A DNA stretch of 64,000 nucleotides from Ramlibacter aquaticus (lineage in GTDB: Bacteria > Pseudomonadota > Gammaproteobacteria > Burkholderiales > Burkholderiaceae_C): assembly GCF_015159745.1 (NCBI RefSeq), contig NZ_JADDOJ010000003.1:1-64000 (forward strand). Reading direction: 5' to 3'. Below, piece after piece: positions 16,680-25,754 of the stretch (positions are counted from its first letter, which is position 1; every line of letters starts with the position of its first letter). The notes under the pieces were generated by a model. It was not told where the DNA came from. It did no database searches and saw only the letters and a list, made by a program, of their open reading frames with translations. A program made the translations under genes and the position numbers.

Positions 16680-18099
16680 GACGCGCTCCGGGGCCGCTGC
16701 GGCCGTCGCTGGGGGTGGTGACCAGCAGGCCCAGTTCGGCGTCGTCGGCCGCCCAGGCGCTGCTGGCCGGCTTCATCAGCGCCTTCTGAACCAGCACGCG
16801 GGCGTCGGCGGCATGCCAGTCCTCGGGCACGCGCTGGCCGTTGGCGAAGCCTTCCACCCGCAGCTTGTGGCGGATGGCGACGTCGACGGCGGCGCCGGTC
16901 TTCACGGCTTCGTCCAGCTTGCTGATCACGCAGCGCGTGCCGTTGCCGGCGCCATAGGCGACGGCCACCTCGTCCAGGGTTTCGGCCTGCGCGGCGGCGT
17001 TGAGCACCACCATGCGCTGCAGGCGGCCGGCCGGCAGCGCGGCGAAGAGTTCGGACAGGCGCCGGTCGCGCTGGCCCACGCCCACCGTGTCCACCAGCAC
17101 CAGCTTCTTGCCGGCGAAGAGGTTGAGCAGGTCGGCCAGCGAGGCGCCGTCGCGCGCGGTGTGCACCGGGATGTTGAGCAGGCGGCCGAAGGCGCGCAGC
17201 TGGTCGCTGGCCGCCATGCGGTAGGTGTCCACCGTGATCAGGCCCACCGAGGCCGCGCCGTGGCGCGCCGCGAAGTGGGCCGCGATCTTGGCGCAGGTGG
17301 TGGTCTTGCCGACGCCGGTGGGGCCCACGAGCGCGAAGGCGCCGCCCTGGGCCAGCAGGGAGTCTTCCTCGCCGGTGCAGCGCAGGTTGTGCGAGAGAAC
17401 GTCCAGCAGCCACTTCTCGGCCTGCGCCTCGCTGCCGTCCTGCGGCGCGCGCTGCACCAGCTGGCGGGCGATGGCGGTGGAGAAGCCGTTGCCCAGCATC
17501 AGGCGCAGCAGGTGCGTCTGGGTGGGGCTGCGGCGCACGCTGTCGAACCAGGACAGGCCGGCCAGCTGCGAGCTGATCATGCTGCGCATGGCGCGCAGCT
17601 CGGCCATCAGCGCCGCCGGGTCGGGGCCGATCTGCGCGGCCTCCTCGAAGGCGCGCACGGCGGCCGGCTGCGGGCGCAGAGACTGCATCTCCTGCGACAG
17701 CGCCTCGGCGGCGAAACGGCCCGGCTCCACCGGCGCGACGCGCGGGACGGCTGGCGGCGGCTCGCTGGCCTCGAAGGACGGCGCGGGCGGCAGGGCCGCC
17801 GGCTGGGCGGCGCCGGCGAGCAAGTCCTGGCGCTGGCGCTCGCGCACGAATTCCTGGAAGGACACGGTGCTCATGGGCGCGGCGGCATCGGCGGGCGTGG
17901 CCTCGGCCCGGCGCACCGAGCGCACGGGCGCGGCGGCCGGCGCAGGCAGGGCCGCGGCCTCGGCGCTGGGCATGGCCAGGATCTCCACGCCGCCCGGCAC
18001 CGGGCGGTTGGAAAGCACGACCGCGAGGTCGCCGAAGGCGGCCCGGGCCTGGGCCATGGCCTCGCGGGCGTTCTTGCCGACAAAGCGTTTGACGTTCAT
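16672..18099 (-). CDS. flhF: Flagellar biosynthesis GTPase FlhF
   Basis: SRP-type GTPase that sets the position and number of flagella. The 475-residue protein has a short basic N-terminal B domain (MNVKRFVGKNAREAMAQ), a Pro/Ala-rich linker (about 60-160) and a C-terminal NG GTPase domain. The P-loop is GPTGVGKTTTCAKIA (Lys265), followed by TVDTYRMAASDQLRAFG, LVDTVGVGQRD and VISKLDEAVKTG. The start overlaps the flhA stop by four bases. Together with flhG it suggests control of flagellar placement. Confidence 0.95.
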   Translation of the reverse strand: MNVKRFVGKNAREAMAQARAAFGDLAVVLSNRPVPGGVEILAMPSAEAAALPAPAAAPVRSVRRAEATPADAAAPMSTVSFQEFVRERQRQDLLAGAAQPAALPPAPSFEASEPPPAVPRVAPVEPGRFAAEALSQEMQSLRPQPAAVRAFEEAAQIGPDPAALMAELRAMRSMISSQLAGLSWFDSVRRSPTQTHLLRLMLGNGFSTAIARQLVQRAPQDGSEAQAEKWLLDVLSHNLRCTGEEDSLLAQGGAFALVGPTGVGKTTTCAKIAAHFAARHGAASVGLITVDTYRMAASDQLRAFGRLLNIPVHTARDGASLADLLNLFAGKKLVLVDTVGVGQRDRRLSELFAALPAGRLQRMVVLNAAAQAETLDEVAVAYGAGNGTRCVISKLDEAVKTGAAVDVAIRHKLRVEGFANGQRVPEDWHAADARVLVQKALMKPASSAWAADDAELGLLVTTPSDGRSGPGARHA

Positions 18100-20189
18100 G
18101 GTGTCACTCCGATCACGCGCTGGATCTGGATGGAATGGCTGCGCGGAATTTCCGAATGGGCGAGCACGTGCAGCCGGGGGGCCTTGCGGCGAAGCAGTCG
18201 CGCCATGGCGCTGCGGATGCGGTCAGGCACCAGCAGGCAGGCGGGCAGGCCCGACTCCTCCTGTGCCTTGGCGGCCTGGGCGGCCTGCTCGCAGAGCAGC
18301 TCGCCCATGGCGGGGTCCAGGGGGGCCGGCGACTGCGGCGCGAGCGCCTGCACCAGCACCTGCTCCAGGCCGGGTTCCACGGCCAGGATGCCGAGCTCGC
18401 GCACCGGGCCGTACAGCGTCTGCACGATGGCGGGGGCCAGGCCCACGCGCACCAGCCGCGTCATCTCCTCGGCGTCCTGCACATGCGCGTTCTCGGCCAG
18501 CAGCTCGAGGATGCCGCGCAGGTCGCGGATGTGGATGGTCTCGTCCAGCAGGTTGCGCAGCACCTTCTGCAGCGTGGCCAGCGGCACCATCTTGGGCACC
18601 GTCTCGTCGACCAGCGCGGGCGCGAACTTCTTGGTGTGGTCCAGCAGCTCCTGCACCTCGCCGCGGCCCAGCAGCTCCGCCGCGTGGGACTGCATGACGT
18701 GGTTCAGGTGCGTGGCCAGCACCGTGGCGGCGTCGACCACGGTGTAGCCGGCGGCCTGCGCGCCCTCGCGCAGCCGGGCCTCGATCCAGACCGCGTCCAG
18801 GCCGAAGGCCGGGTCCTTGGTGGCGGTGCCGGCCAGCGGCACCTTGATGTGGCCGGGGTTGATGGCCATGTACATGCCCGAGAAGGCCTGGCCCTCGCCC
18901 ACCACCACGCCCTTGAGCAGGATGCGGTAGGCCGAGGGGTGCAGCTCCAGGTTGTCGCGGATGTGCACCGCCGGGGGCAGGAAGCCGACCTCGCCGGCGA
19001 ACTTCTTGCGCACGCCCTTGATGCGGGCCAGCAGGTCGCCGCCCTGGTTCTTGTCCACCAGCGCGATCAGGCGGTAGCCCACTTCCAGGCCCAGCGTGTC
19101 CACCGGGGTGACGTCCTCCCAGCTCGCCTCGGCGTTGGCCTGCGGCACCGGGGGCGCGGCGGTCGGGTCGGCGGCCTTGGGGCGGGCGGCGATGCGGGCC
19201 AGCGCCCAGGCGCCCCAGCCGCAGGCACCGGCCAGCACCAGGAAGGGGATGTGCGGCATGCCGGGCACCAGGCCCAGCACCGCGAGCACACCGGCCGTCA
19301 GGCCCAGCGCGCGCGGGATGGAGAAGAGCTGCGCCGCCACCTGCTTGCCGATGTCGTCCTCGCCCACGCGCGAGACGATCAGGCCGGCGGCGACGGAGAT
19401 CACCAGCGCCGGCACCTGGGCCACCAGGCCGTCGCCGATCGCCAGCAGGGTGTAGTTCTCGACGGCGGTGCCGAAGGGCAGGTTGTGCTGCAACATGCCG
19501 ATGGCCAGGCCACCGATCACGTTGATGAACAGGATCATGATGCCGGCGATCGCATCGCCGCGCACGAACTTGGAGGCGCCGTCCATGGAGCCGTAGAACT
19601 CGGCCTCCTGGGTGACTTCGCTGCGGCGCTGGCGGGCCTGCTTCTCGTTGATGCTGCCGGCGGCCAGGTCGGCGTCAATCGCCATCTGCTTGCCGGGCAT
19701 GGCGTCCAGGGCGAAACGCGCCGACACCTCGGCGATGCGGCCCGCGCCCTTGGTGATGACCACGAAGTTGATGATGGTCAGGATCGCGAACACCACGATG
19801 CCGACCGCGAAGCTGCCGCCGATCAGGAAGTGGGCGAAGGATTCGATCACCTGGCCGGCGGCGCCGGTGCCGGTGTGGCCGTTCAGCAGCACCGCGCGGG
19901 TGGAGGCCACGTTCAGCGACAGGCGCAGCAGCGTGGTCACCAGCAGCACGCTGGGGAAGCTGGCGAATTCCAGCGTGCGCTGGGTGTAGCTGGAGACGAT
20001 CAGCACCACCAGCGCCAGCGCGATGTTGAAGGAGAACAGCAGGTCCAGCGCGAAGGGCGGCAGCGGCACCAGCATCATGGCCAGCACCATGACGATGAGC
20101 GCCGGCGCGCCCAGGGCGCGCGGGTGCGGCATCAGGGCCATCAGGCCGGGCTTGCCGGCGGCGGGCGCGGGCAGCGTGGGCGTGCTCAT
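18096..20189 (-). CDS. flhA: Flagellar type III export gate protein FlhA
   Basis: Core of the export gate in the inner membrane. The 697-residue protein matches the family length. The first ~330 residues hold about eight membrane helices and the conserved FHIPEP-type cytoplasmic loop. The signatures SPSVLLVTTLLRLSLNVASTR-like and GDAIAGIMILFINVIGG are visible. The large C-terminal cytoplasmic domain binds chaperone-substrate complexes. It overlaps both flhB (upstream) and flhF (downstream) by four bases, so the three are one tightly coupled unit. Confidence 0.97.
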   Translation of the reverse strand: MSTPTLPAPAAGKPGLMALMPHPRALGAPALIVMVLAMMLVPLPPFALDLLFSFNIALALVVLIVSSYTQRTLEFASFPSVLLVTTLLRLSLNVASTRAVLLNGHTGTGAAGQVIESFAHFLIGGSFAVGIVVFAILTIINFVVITKGAGRIAEVSARFALDAMPGKQMAIDADLAAGSINEKQARQRRSEVTQEAEFYGSMDGASKFVRGDAIAGIMILFINVIGGLAIGMLQHNLPFGTAVENYTLLAIGDGLVAQVPALVISVAAGLIVSRVGEDDIGKQVAAQLFSIPRALGLTAGVLAVLGLVPGMPHIPFLVLAGACGWGAWALARIAARPKAADPTAAPPVPQANAEASWEDVTPVDTLGLEVGYRLIALVDKNQGGDLLARIKGVRKKFAGEVGFLPPAVHIRDNLELHPSAYRILLKGVVVGEGQAFSGMYMAINPGHIKVPLAGTATKDPAFGLDAVWIEARLREGAQAAGYTVVDAATVLATHLNHVMQSHAAELLGRGEVQELLDHTKKFAPALVDETVPKMVPLATLQKVLRNLLDETIHIRDLRGILELLAENAHVQDAEEMTRLVRVGLAPAIVQTLYGPVRELGILAVEPGLEQVLVQALAPQSPAPLDPAMGELLCEQAAQAAKAQEESGLPACLLVPDRIRSAMARLLRRKAPRLHVLAHSEIPRSHSIQIQRVIGVTP

Positions 20190-21334
20190 GCCTCAGCCTC
20201 CTCGGCGGCCTGTTCCTTGGGGTCCATGCCGGCCGGCACCTCGATGACGGGCTCGGCCGGCGGACGCAGCGCGGTGCGCAGGCGGTACACCCAGGCCAGC
20301 ACCTGCGCGACGGCGTTGTACAGCTCGACCGGGATCTCGCGCCCGACCTCGCCATGGCGGAACAGCGCGCGCGCCAGGGGCGGCGCCTCCAGCACCGGCA
20401 CGCGCGAGGCGGCGGCCACCTCGCGGATCTTGAGCGCCAGCAGGTCCGCGCCCATGGCCACGATGCGCGGCGCGCCCGGGCTGTGCTCGTCGTACTGCAG
20501 CGCGACGGCGTAGTGCGTGGGGTTGGTGACGACCACGCTGGCCTTGGGCACGTCGGCCAGCATGCGGCCGCGCGAGAGCTCGCGGGCGCGGCGGCGGCGC
20601 TCGCCCTTCATGTGCGGGTCGCCCTCGGATTCCTTGTTCTCCTGGCGCGCTTCCTCGTGCGTCATGCGCATCTCGGCGCGGAAGTTGAAGATCTGCAGCG
20701 GCACGTCGGCCAGGGCCGACAGCACGCACACGCCCACCAGCAGGGTGAGGCCGCTGGCCAGCCAGGCGCTGCCCTCGGCCAGGCCCTGGGCCAGCGGCAC
20801 GCGGGCCAGCAGGTCGATATCCTGCGCGTGATGGGCGACGTACCAGGCGCCGCCGCCGACCAGGCCGGCGGCCATCGCGACCAGGCGCAGGTGGCCCAGC
20901 AGGTGGCGCCAGCCCAGCATGCGCGAGATGCCGGCCAGCGGGTTGACGCGGTCGAATTTCGGCTCCAGCGCCTGCAGCGTGAAGTTCCAGCCGCCCACGG
21001 CCACGGCCGCGGCGGCCAGCGCCAGCGCGAGCGCGCCGGCGACCGGGACGATCAGTTCCAGGCCCTGCAGGCCGAAGGCGGCGAGCCGGGGGGCCAGGCG
21101 GCCGGTCTCGAAGGCGGCCTGGCGATCGAAGGTGAGGCCGGCGGCCACGATGGCCAGGGCCTGGCGGCCCAGCCAGGGGCCACCGGCGGTGAGCAGGCCC
21201 AGCATGCCCAGGATGGCGGCCAGGTGCGCCAGTTCGCGCGAGCGCGGCAGCTGGCCCTCTTCACGGGCTTGCTGCAGACGCCGCTCCGACGCCGGGAGGT
21301 GGCGGTCTTCGCGACTGGCTTCGGAGGCGGACAT
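20186..21334 (-). CDS. flhB: Flagellar export switch protein FlhB
   Basis: Export-gate component that switches substrate specificity from hook to filament proteins by self-cleavage. The 382-residue protein equals the enteric length. It has four membrane helices in the first ~215 residues and a cytoplasmic domain with the autocleavage motif N270-P-T-H in VVVTNPTHYAVAL. The N-terminal EDRHLPASERRLQQAREEGQ segment is typical. It opens the flhBAFG-fliA run, with its own leader region of about 130 bases upstream. Confidence 0.97.
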   Translation of the reverse strand: MSASEASREDRHLPASERRLQQAREEGQLPRSRELAHLAAILGMLGLLTAGGPWLGRQALAIVAAGLTFDRQAAFETGRLAPRLAAFGLQGLELIVPVAGALALALAAAAVAVGGWNFTLQALEPKFDRVNPLAGISRMLGWRHLLGHLRLVAMAAGLVGGGAWYVAHHAQDIDLLARVPLAQGLAEGSAWLASGLTLLVGVCVLSALADVPLQIFNFRAEMRMTHEEARQENKESEGDPHMKGERRRRARELSRGRMLADVPKASVVVTNPTHYAVALQYDEHSPGAPRIVAMGADLLALKIREVAAASRVPVLEAPPLARALFRHGEVGREIPVELYNAVAQVLAWVYRLRTALRPPAEPVIEVPAGMDPKEQAAEEAEA

Positions 21335-21413
21335 GGAACGCTGGCTTGCAGGGGTAGTGCAGCCATTGTTCTGTCGCGCGCGACTTCCTTAAGGGTGGAA
21401 GAAAGGGGGGAAA

Positions 21414-21435
21414 CCGGGGTTTCTCGGCGCCCCGG
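21414..21435 (-). terminator. Possible terminator after cheZ
   Basis: On the minus strand a six-base-pair stem (CCGGGG with CCCCGG, 10-base loop) is followed by TTTCCCCCCTTTCTT, an interrupted T-rich tract. It lies between the end of cheZ and the start of flhB, where transcription units would be expected to separate. A second, stronger hairpin without a T tract lies just upstream (GCGGCCC/GGGCCGC). Confidence 0.35.
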
Positions 21436-21466
21436 GTCGCCGGCGGCCCGCGGGGCCGCGGGCGGA

Positions 21467-22066
21467 TCAGAACCCCAGGCTCTCCAGCAGGTCGTCCACC
21501 CCGGCCTGGTCGGTCACCACGTCGGTGCGGCCGGTGGCATCGGCCACCGGGCCGTCCAGCATGCCGTGCTCGGCCACCACCTCGGGCGGGGAGGCGTCCA
21601 GCAGGAGCTTGAGCAGCTTGTCCTCCAGGTCGGCGGCGGTCTGCACCACCTTGCCCACGGTCTGGCCGGTCAGGTCATGGAAGTCCTGGGCCATCATGAT
21701 CTCCGTCAGCTGGGTGTGCGTCGCCTCGGCGTTGTCGCGCACGAACTTCGTGAAGTCGCGCAGCGCGCCGGCGGGGGGCCGCCCGCTGTCCAGCATGGCC
21801 TCCACCCGGGTGACTTCGTCCAGCAGCAGGCCCTGCCGGGCCTGGGCCGCGTCCACGGTGTTGAGCACCTTCTCGGCCGCCTCGCCCGTCACGCGGGCGA
21901 TGAAGGACAGGCGCGAGCGGGCGTCCGGCAGCCGGCCCAGCGAGGACTGGATCTGCTTGTCGTAGCCCAGCTCGCGCAGGGCGTCGTGCAGCTGGCGGGT
22001 GATCTCGCCCACCCGCTGGTAGAAATGCTGGGCCTCGTCGGGCTTTGCGGTGAGTACTTCGGCCAT
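21467..22066 (-). CDS. cheZ: CheY-P phosphatase CheZ
   Basis: Dephosphorylates CheY-P at the flagellar motor. The 199-residue protein is a long helical hairpin. It carries the catalytic motif Q-D-F-H-D-L-T-G-Q at residues 127-135, with Q135 equivalent to the catalytic Gln, and the C-terminal CheY-binding peptide DDLLESLGF. It lies 11 bases after cheY in the same direction. The presence of CheZ makes this an enteric-type chemotaxis output. Confidence 0.96.
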   Translation of the reverse strand: MAEVLTAKPDEAQHFYQRVGEITRQLHDALRELGYDKQIQSSLGRLPDARSRLSFIARVTGEAAEKVLNTVDAAQARQGLLLDEVTRVEAMLDSGRPPAGALRDFTKFVRDNAEATHTQLTEIMMAQDFHDLTGQTVGKVVQTAADLEDKLLKLLLDASPPEVVAEHGMLDGPVADATGRTDVVTDQAGVDDLLESLGF

Positions 22067-22077
22067 GGGGTGCTCCT

Positions 22078-22470
22078 TCAGGCCGCGGCCAACTTCTGCA
22101 GGATCTTGGTGACCTTCTCTTCCAGCGTCGCCTTGGTGAAGGGCTTGACGATGTAGCCGGAGGCGCCGTTCTGTGCCGCGAGCACGATGTCCTCCTTGCG
22201 CGCCTCGGCGGTGATCATCAGCACCGGCAGGGATTTGAGCTGGGGATCGGCACGAATCTGCGACAGCAGCTCGAAGCCGTTCATGTTCGGCATGTTGATG
22301 TCGGACACGACGAAATCGAAGTCGCCGCCGCGCAGCTTCTGCAGGGCCGCCACGCCGTCCTCCGCCTCGTCGGCGTTGGCGTGGCCGGCTTCCTTGAGCA
22401 GGTTGCGCACGATGCGTCGCATGGTGGAAAAGTCGTCGACGATCAGGAACTTCAGATCGGGGGTGCTCAT
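22078..22470 (-). CDS. cheY: Chemotaxis response regulator CheY
   Basis: Single-domain receiver that binds FliM when phosphorylated and makes the motor change direction. The 130-residue protein has all key residues at the positions known from the enteric protein: D12-D13, phospho-acceptor D57, T87, Y106 and K109. Its start overlaps the motB stop by four bases, so it is coupled to the stator genes. It is followed by cheZ. CheA and CheW must be encoded elsewhere. Confidence 0.97.
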   Translation of the reverse strand: MSTPDLKFLIVDDFSTMRRIVRNLLKEAGHANADEAEDGVAALQKLRGGDFDFVVSDINMPNMNGFELLSQIRADPQLKSLPVLMITAEARKEDIVLAAQNGASGYIVKPFTKATLEEKVTKILQKLAAA

Positions 22471-23459
22471 GGCTTGGCTCCGGGGACGTTGGAAGGGGTG
22501 GCGTCGGGCTGGGCCGCCGCAGGGGCGGCCTCGCCTTCGCGCTGGCTGAGGATCTTCTCGAGGGCCTGGGCCTCGGACACCGGCACTTCGGTGCCGGAGG
22601 CCCAGCGGGCGCTGCCCAGCTGGCCGAGGACCAGGATGGAAATGCGGCGGTTCAGCGGACTCTGCGGGTCGGCCGCGTCGAAGGGCACGGAGGAGCCCAG
22701 GCCGAGCACGCGCACCACGCGGTCCTCGGCCAGGCCGCCGGCGAGCAGCTCGCGGCGCGAGGCGTTGGCACGGTCGGCCGACAGCTCCCAGTTGGAGTAG
22801 CCGCGTTCGCCGCCGCTGTAGGGCGAGGCGTCGGTGTGGCCGGACAGCACCACGCGGCCGTCCGCATCATTGACCAGGCGGCCGATGTTGCGCAGCAGCT
22901 CGCGCATGTAGTCCTTCACCCGGGCGCTGCCGCTGTCGAACATGGGGCGGCCCTGCTCGTCCACGATCTGGATGCGCAGCCCGTCCGGCACGATGTCCAT
23001 GCGCAGCTGCTTCTTCAGGCCCGCCAGCACGGCGTTGGCCTGCATGGCGCCCTCGATCTGCGATTGCACCTTCTTCATGCGGTTGGTGTCGGCGGCCTCG
23101 ACCTCCGAGCGCAGGGCTTGCAGGTTGAAAGTCTTGCTGGGCGCCTCGATCTCGCCGCGCTTCACGCTGCCGTTGGTGCGGGTGAGGATGGTGCCGCCGC
23201 CCTTGATGATGGAGGAGGAATCGCCCGAGCCCGAGCCCCCGGTGAGCGCCACCTTGAGCGGGCTCTGGAAGTAGGCGGCGATGCCCTGCAGGTCGCCCTG
23301 GGCGGTGGAGCCCAGCAGCCACATCAGCAGGAAGAAGGCCATCATGGCGGTGACGAAGTCGGCGTAGGCGATCTTCCAGGCGCCGCCATGGTGACCGCCG
23401 TGGCCGCCCTTCTTGACGCGCTTGATGATGATGGGCTGGAGTTTTCCGGGGGCGCTCAT
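22467..23459 (-). CDS. motB: Flagellar stator protein MotB
   Basis: Anchors the proton-driven stator to peptidoglycan. The 330-residue protein has one membrane helix ([19 protein letters not shown]) whose D34 is the proton-binding Asp. After a plug/linker it has an OmpA-like peptidoglycan-binding domain, with [14 protein letters not shown] and [16 protein letters not shown]. The N-terminus is rich in His, Gly and Lys ([11 protein letters not shown]), as in beta-proteobacterial MotB. The gene follows motA after 10 bases. Confidence 0.97.
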   Translation of the reverse strand: MSAPGKLQPIIIKRVKKGGHGGHHGGAWKIAYADFVTAMMAFFLLMWLLGSTAQGDLQGIAAYFQSPLKVALTGGSGSGDSSSIIKGGGTILTRTNGSVKRGEIEAPSKTFNLQALRSEVEAADTNRMKKVQSQIEGAMQANAVLAGLKKQLRMDIVPDGLRIQIVDEQGRPMFDSGSARVKDYMRELLRNIGRLVNDADGRVVLSGHTDASPYSGGERGYSNWELSADRANASRRELLAGGLAEDRVVRVLGLGSSVPFDAADPQSPLNRRISILVLGQLGSARWASGTEVPVSEAQALEKILSQREGEAAPAAAQPDATPSNVPGAKP

Positions 23460-23469
23460 GGTGCTTCCT

Positions 23470-24339
23470 TCAGGCGGGCTTCTTCTGGCCCTTGACGTGG
23501 CCTTCCAGCTCGGCGAAGCCGGGACGCTCGGTGGAATACAGCACCTTGCGGCCGAACTCCAGGGCCACCGCCGGGGCGTAGCCCTGCACGCTGGCCAGCA
23601 GCGTGGCCTTCACGCACTGCAGCTCCTTCGTGGCCTCGTCGACCTTCTGGTTGGCCAGCTGGGCGAGCGGGCTGACGAAGCCGTAGGCCAGCAGGATGCC
23701 CAGGAAGGTGCCGACCAGGGCGCCGGCGATCATCTGCCCCAGCACGGCCGGCGAGGCGCCGACCGAGGCCATGGTCTTCACCACCCCCAGCACGGCGGCC
23801 ACGATGCCGAAGGCCGGCAGGCCGTCGCCCACGGTCTGGATCGCGCTGGCGGGAACCGAGGCCTCGTGGTGGTGGGTCTCGATCTCGTTGTCCATCAGGT
23901 TCTCGATCTCGTGCGCGTTCAGGTTGCCCGAGACCATCATGCGCAGGTAGTCGGTGATGAACTCCATCAGGTGGTGGTCGGCGCTGATGATGGGGTACTT
24001 CCTGAACAGCGCGCTCTCTTCCGGCTTCTCGATGTCCGACTCGATGGACATCAGGCCTTCCTTGCGTGCCTTGACCAGCACGTCGTAGAGCAGCGACATC
24101 AGCTCCATGTAGCGCGCCTTGCTGTACTTGGAGCCCTTGAGCAGGCTGGGCACGAACTTGAAGGTGGCCTTGATGGTCTTGCCGCTGTTGCCGACCAGGA
24201 AGGCGCCGATCGCGGCGCCGGCGATCACGAACAGTTCGTGCGGGGCGGCGTGGACGATGACGGCGAAGTTGCCGCCGGCCAGGGCATAGCCCCCCAGCAC
24301 GCACCCCAGCACCATCACATAGCCTGCAATCACGAACAT
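23470..24339 (-). CDS. motA: Flagellar stator protein MotA
   Basis: Proton-channel subunit of the motor stator in the inner membrane. The 289-residue protein has four membrane helices: two near the N-terminus (MFVIAGYVMVLGCVLGGYAL, FVIAGAAIGAFLV) and two around residues 165-220. Between them is the charged cytoplasmic loop that touches FliG (ARKEGLMSIESDIEKPEES). The family motif GDGLPAFGIVAAVLGVVKTM is present. A sigma-28-type promoter lies about 60 bases upstream and a strong terminator separates it from flhDC, so it starts its own transcript (motA-motB-cheY-cheZ). Confidence 0.97.
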   Translation of the reverse strand: MFVIAGYVMVLGCVLGGYALAGGNFAVIVHAAPHELFVIAGAAIGAFLVGNSGKTIKATFKFVPSLLKGSKYSKARYMELMSLLYDVLVKARKEGLMSIESDIEKPEESALFRKYPIISADHHLMEFITDYLRMMVSGNLNAHEIENLMDNEIETHHHEASVPASAIQTVGDGLPAFGIVAAVLGVVKTMASVGASPAVLGQMIAGALVGTFLGILLAYGFVSPLAQLANQKVDEATKELQCVKATLLASVQGYAPAVALEFGRKVLYSTERPGFAELEGHVKGQKKPA

Positions 24340-24396
24340 GGATGAATCACTTCCCTTGTGGCGGCAGCGGCGGGACTGCCGGGCTGCACAGCCAAG

Positions 24397-24423
24397 GTTT
24401 CGGCAGCAGGGCGGGGTTCTTGA
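24397..24423 (-). promoter_or_regulatory. Sigma-28 (FliA) promoter for motAB-cheYZ
   Basis: Read on the minus strand: TCAA, 15 bases, GCCGAAAC. Spacing is exactly that of the sigma-28 consensus. The predicted transcript start would lie about 50 bases before the motA ATG. It sits just downstream of the flhDC terminator, as expected for an independent late-class promoter. Confidence 0.7.
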
Positions 24424-24461
24424 GCGGGAGGGCCTGGCCGGGCTGCCGAAAACACGGGACG

Positions 24462-24486
24462 AAAAAAAACCCCCCATGGCGGGGGG
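24462..24486 (-). terminator. Rho-independent terminator after flhDC
   Basis: On the minus strand a CCCCCC/GGGGGG stem with a five-base loop is followed immediately by eight T. This is a textbook intrinsic terminator placed about 40 bases after the flhC stop. It isolates the flhDC transcript from motAB. Confidence 0.9.
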
Positions 24487-24528
24487 CGGGAGAGAAGCAG
24501 GCGAATCGGTTCCGGGGCCGGGCGCGTG

Positions 24529-25068
24529 TCAGCGGATGGCGCCGACGCGGCGGCTCTTGCCGGCGCGGGCGGGCGGCTCGCACAGGCCGCACACGAAGGG
24601 CTTGTAGCGGTTGTCCCACTCGTGGGTGTGGGTGACGAACTGGCCGTTGCAGTGGCCGCAGCGGGTCAGGCACAGCATGTCGCTGTCGACGAACTTCACC
24701 AGGCGCCAGGCGCGGGTGATGGACAGCTGCGGCTCCACGCCCATGATGCGCGATTCCTCGCAATACAGCTGCCAGGCCTTGATCAGGAGGTCCACGCTCT
24801 CCAGGGCGCTGGTCTTGTTCAGGTTCTCGTGGATGTTCATGAACAGCGAACTGTGGATGTTCGGCTGCCACGAGATGAACCAGTCGGTGGAGTACGGCAG
24901 CTGGCCCTTGGAGGGCGACTCGCCGGTGACTTCGCGGTACAGGCGGACCAGGCGCTCGTGCGACAGGTTGGTCTCCGCCTCGAGCACTGCCATGCGCGCG
25001 CCCAGCTTGATCAGCTCGATGGCGCGGGTGACGTCCAGGTTCTCGTCCAGCAGGCTCTTGGATTTCAT
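24529..25068 (-). CDS. flhC: Flagellar master regulator subunit FlhC
   Basis: Forms the FlhD4C2 activator that turns on class II flagellar genes. The 179-residue protein has an N-terminal helical region (LDVTRAIELIKLGARMAVLEAETNLSHERL), the DNA-contacting middle (GESPSKGQLPYSTDWFI) and a zinc-binding site. The zinc ligands are the pairs C137/C140 (CGHC) and C160/C163 (CGLC). It follows flhD after 38 bases and ends at a strong terminator. Confidence 0.97.
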   Translation of the reverse strand: MKSKSLLDENLDVTRAIELIKLGARMAVLEAETNLSHERLVRLYREVTGESPSKGQLPYSTDWFISWQPNIHSSLFMNIHENLNKTSALESVDLLIKAWQLYCEESRIMGVEPQLSITRAWRLVKFVDSDMLCLTRCGHCNGQFVTHTHEWDNRYKPFVCGLCEPPARAGKSRRVGAIR

Positions 25069-25106
25069 GGCTAGCTCCTCGGGATGCGTAAGATGCGTGG
25101 GCCGCC

Positions 25107-25442
25107 TCAGTTGGCGAGGCCGGCGCCGACCTGGCCGGCCATCAGCACGCTGGCGTGCAGGCGGTCCACGTTGGCGTCCATCTCGGCGCGGGGGGCGTGG
25201 CTGTCGGTCAGCAGGCCCCAGATCAGCTCGTCGCCGAAGCGCACGGTGCACAGCAGCACGTTGCGCGAGGCCACGCGCACCAACTGCTGCGGGGACATCT
25301 GCATCAGCAGCTCGGCGACGTCCTCGGTGATGCCCAGGCGGTACAGGGCCTGGGCCTTGTCGCCGCGGATCATGGCCTGGGCGAGCATCAGGTACGAGAG
25401 GTTCAGGTCACGGATCTCGTTGGTGAGTTGGTGCGAGGTCAT
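25107..25442 (-). CDS. flhD: Flagellar master regulator subunit FlhD
   Basis: Partner of FlhC in the class I activator complex. The 111-residue helical protein shows the family pattern: EIRDLNLSYLMLAQAMIRGDKAQALYRLGI, then ELLMQMSPQQLVRVASRNVLLCTVRF. The ATG beginning MTSHQ was preferred to longer in-frame extensions because FlhD proteins begin just before EIRDLNLSYL and GGAG lies 6-9 bases upstream. It diverges from fliC1 across a 312-base region. Confidence 0.96.
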   Translation of the reverse strand: MTSHQLTNEIRDLNLSYLMLAQAMIRGDKAQALYRLGITEDVAELLMQMSPQQLVRVASRNVLLCTVRFGDELIWGLLTDSHAPRAEMDANVDRLHASVLMAGQVGAGLAN

Positions 25443-25534
25443 GGGGGCTCCGGAGTAAGTTGTTTCGGATTGCTGCTTCAATGTGACGAAGTGTGAGCAA
25501 CGTAAACGCAAACTGAATACGCGCTTTGCTCATG

Positions 25535-25559
25535 ACCCCTAAGGAAATTGCCTAGGGGT
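25535..25559. repeat. Inverted repeat in the flhDC/fliC1 control region
   Basis: ACCCCTA (with AGG) pairs with (CC)TAGGGGT around an AT-rich centre. It is about 93 bases upstream of the flhD start. It has no T tract that would make it a clear terminator on either strand. It could be an operator or a leader structure of the flhDC mRNA. Confidence 0.5.
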
Positions 25560-25640
25560 TGAAAAACAGGCAAGCACGCCCTCAAGCCCTTGTGACGGCG
25601 AACGGCCGCCGGGGACTTGACAAGCCGCAAAAGAAATTCC

Positions 25641-25667
25641 TCAAGCCGCGCGGCAACGCGCCGAAGA
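25641..25667 (+). promoter_or_regulatory. Sigma-28 (FliA) promoter for fliC1
   Basis: TCAA, 15 bases, GCCGAAGA. Spacing matches the sigma-28 consensus exactly. The predicted transcript would start about 80 bases before the fliC1 ATG, giving a leader of usual length for a flagellin gene. Confidence 0.75.
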
Positions 25668-25754
25668 CTGCTGGCAACGGGGCGTACCCCGCCAGGGCCG
25701 CGACAGATTCGCGGTGTTCAACCAGGGCCCAGGCCCGTTTTGAGGATCTCGTCC

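Larger units (their letters stand above)
25443..25754. other. Divergent regulatory region between flhD and fliC1
   Basis: A 312-base gene-free stretch, visibly more AT-rich than its surroundings. It must hold the flhDC promoter (leftward) and holds the fliC1 sigma-28 promoter (rightward). It also contains a 7-base inverted repeat, ACCCCTA/TAGGGGT, at 25535-25559. I could not identify a convincing sigma-70 promoter for flhDC by eye. Confidence 0.6.
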
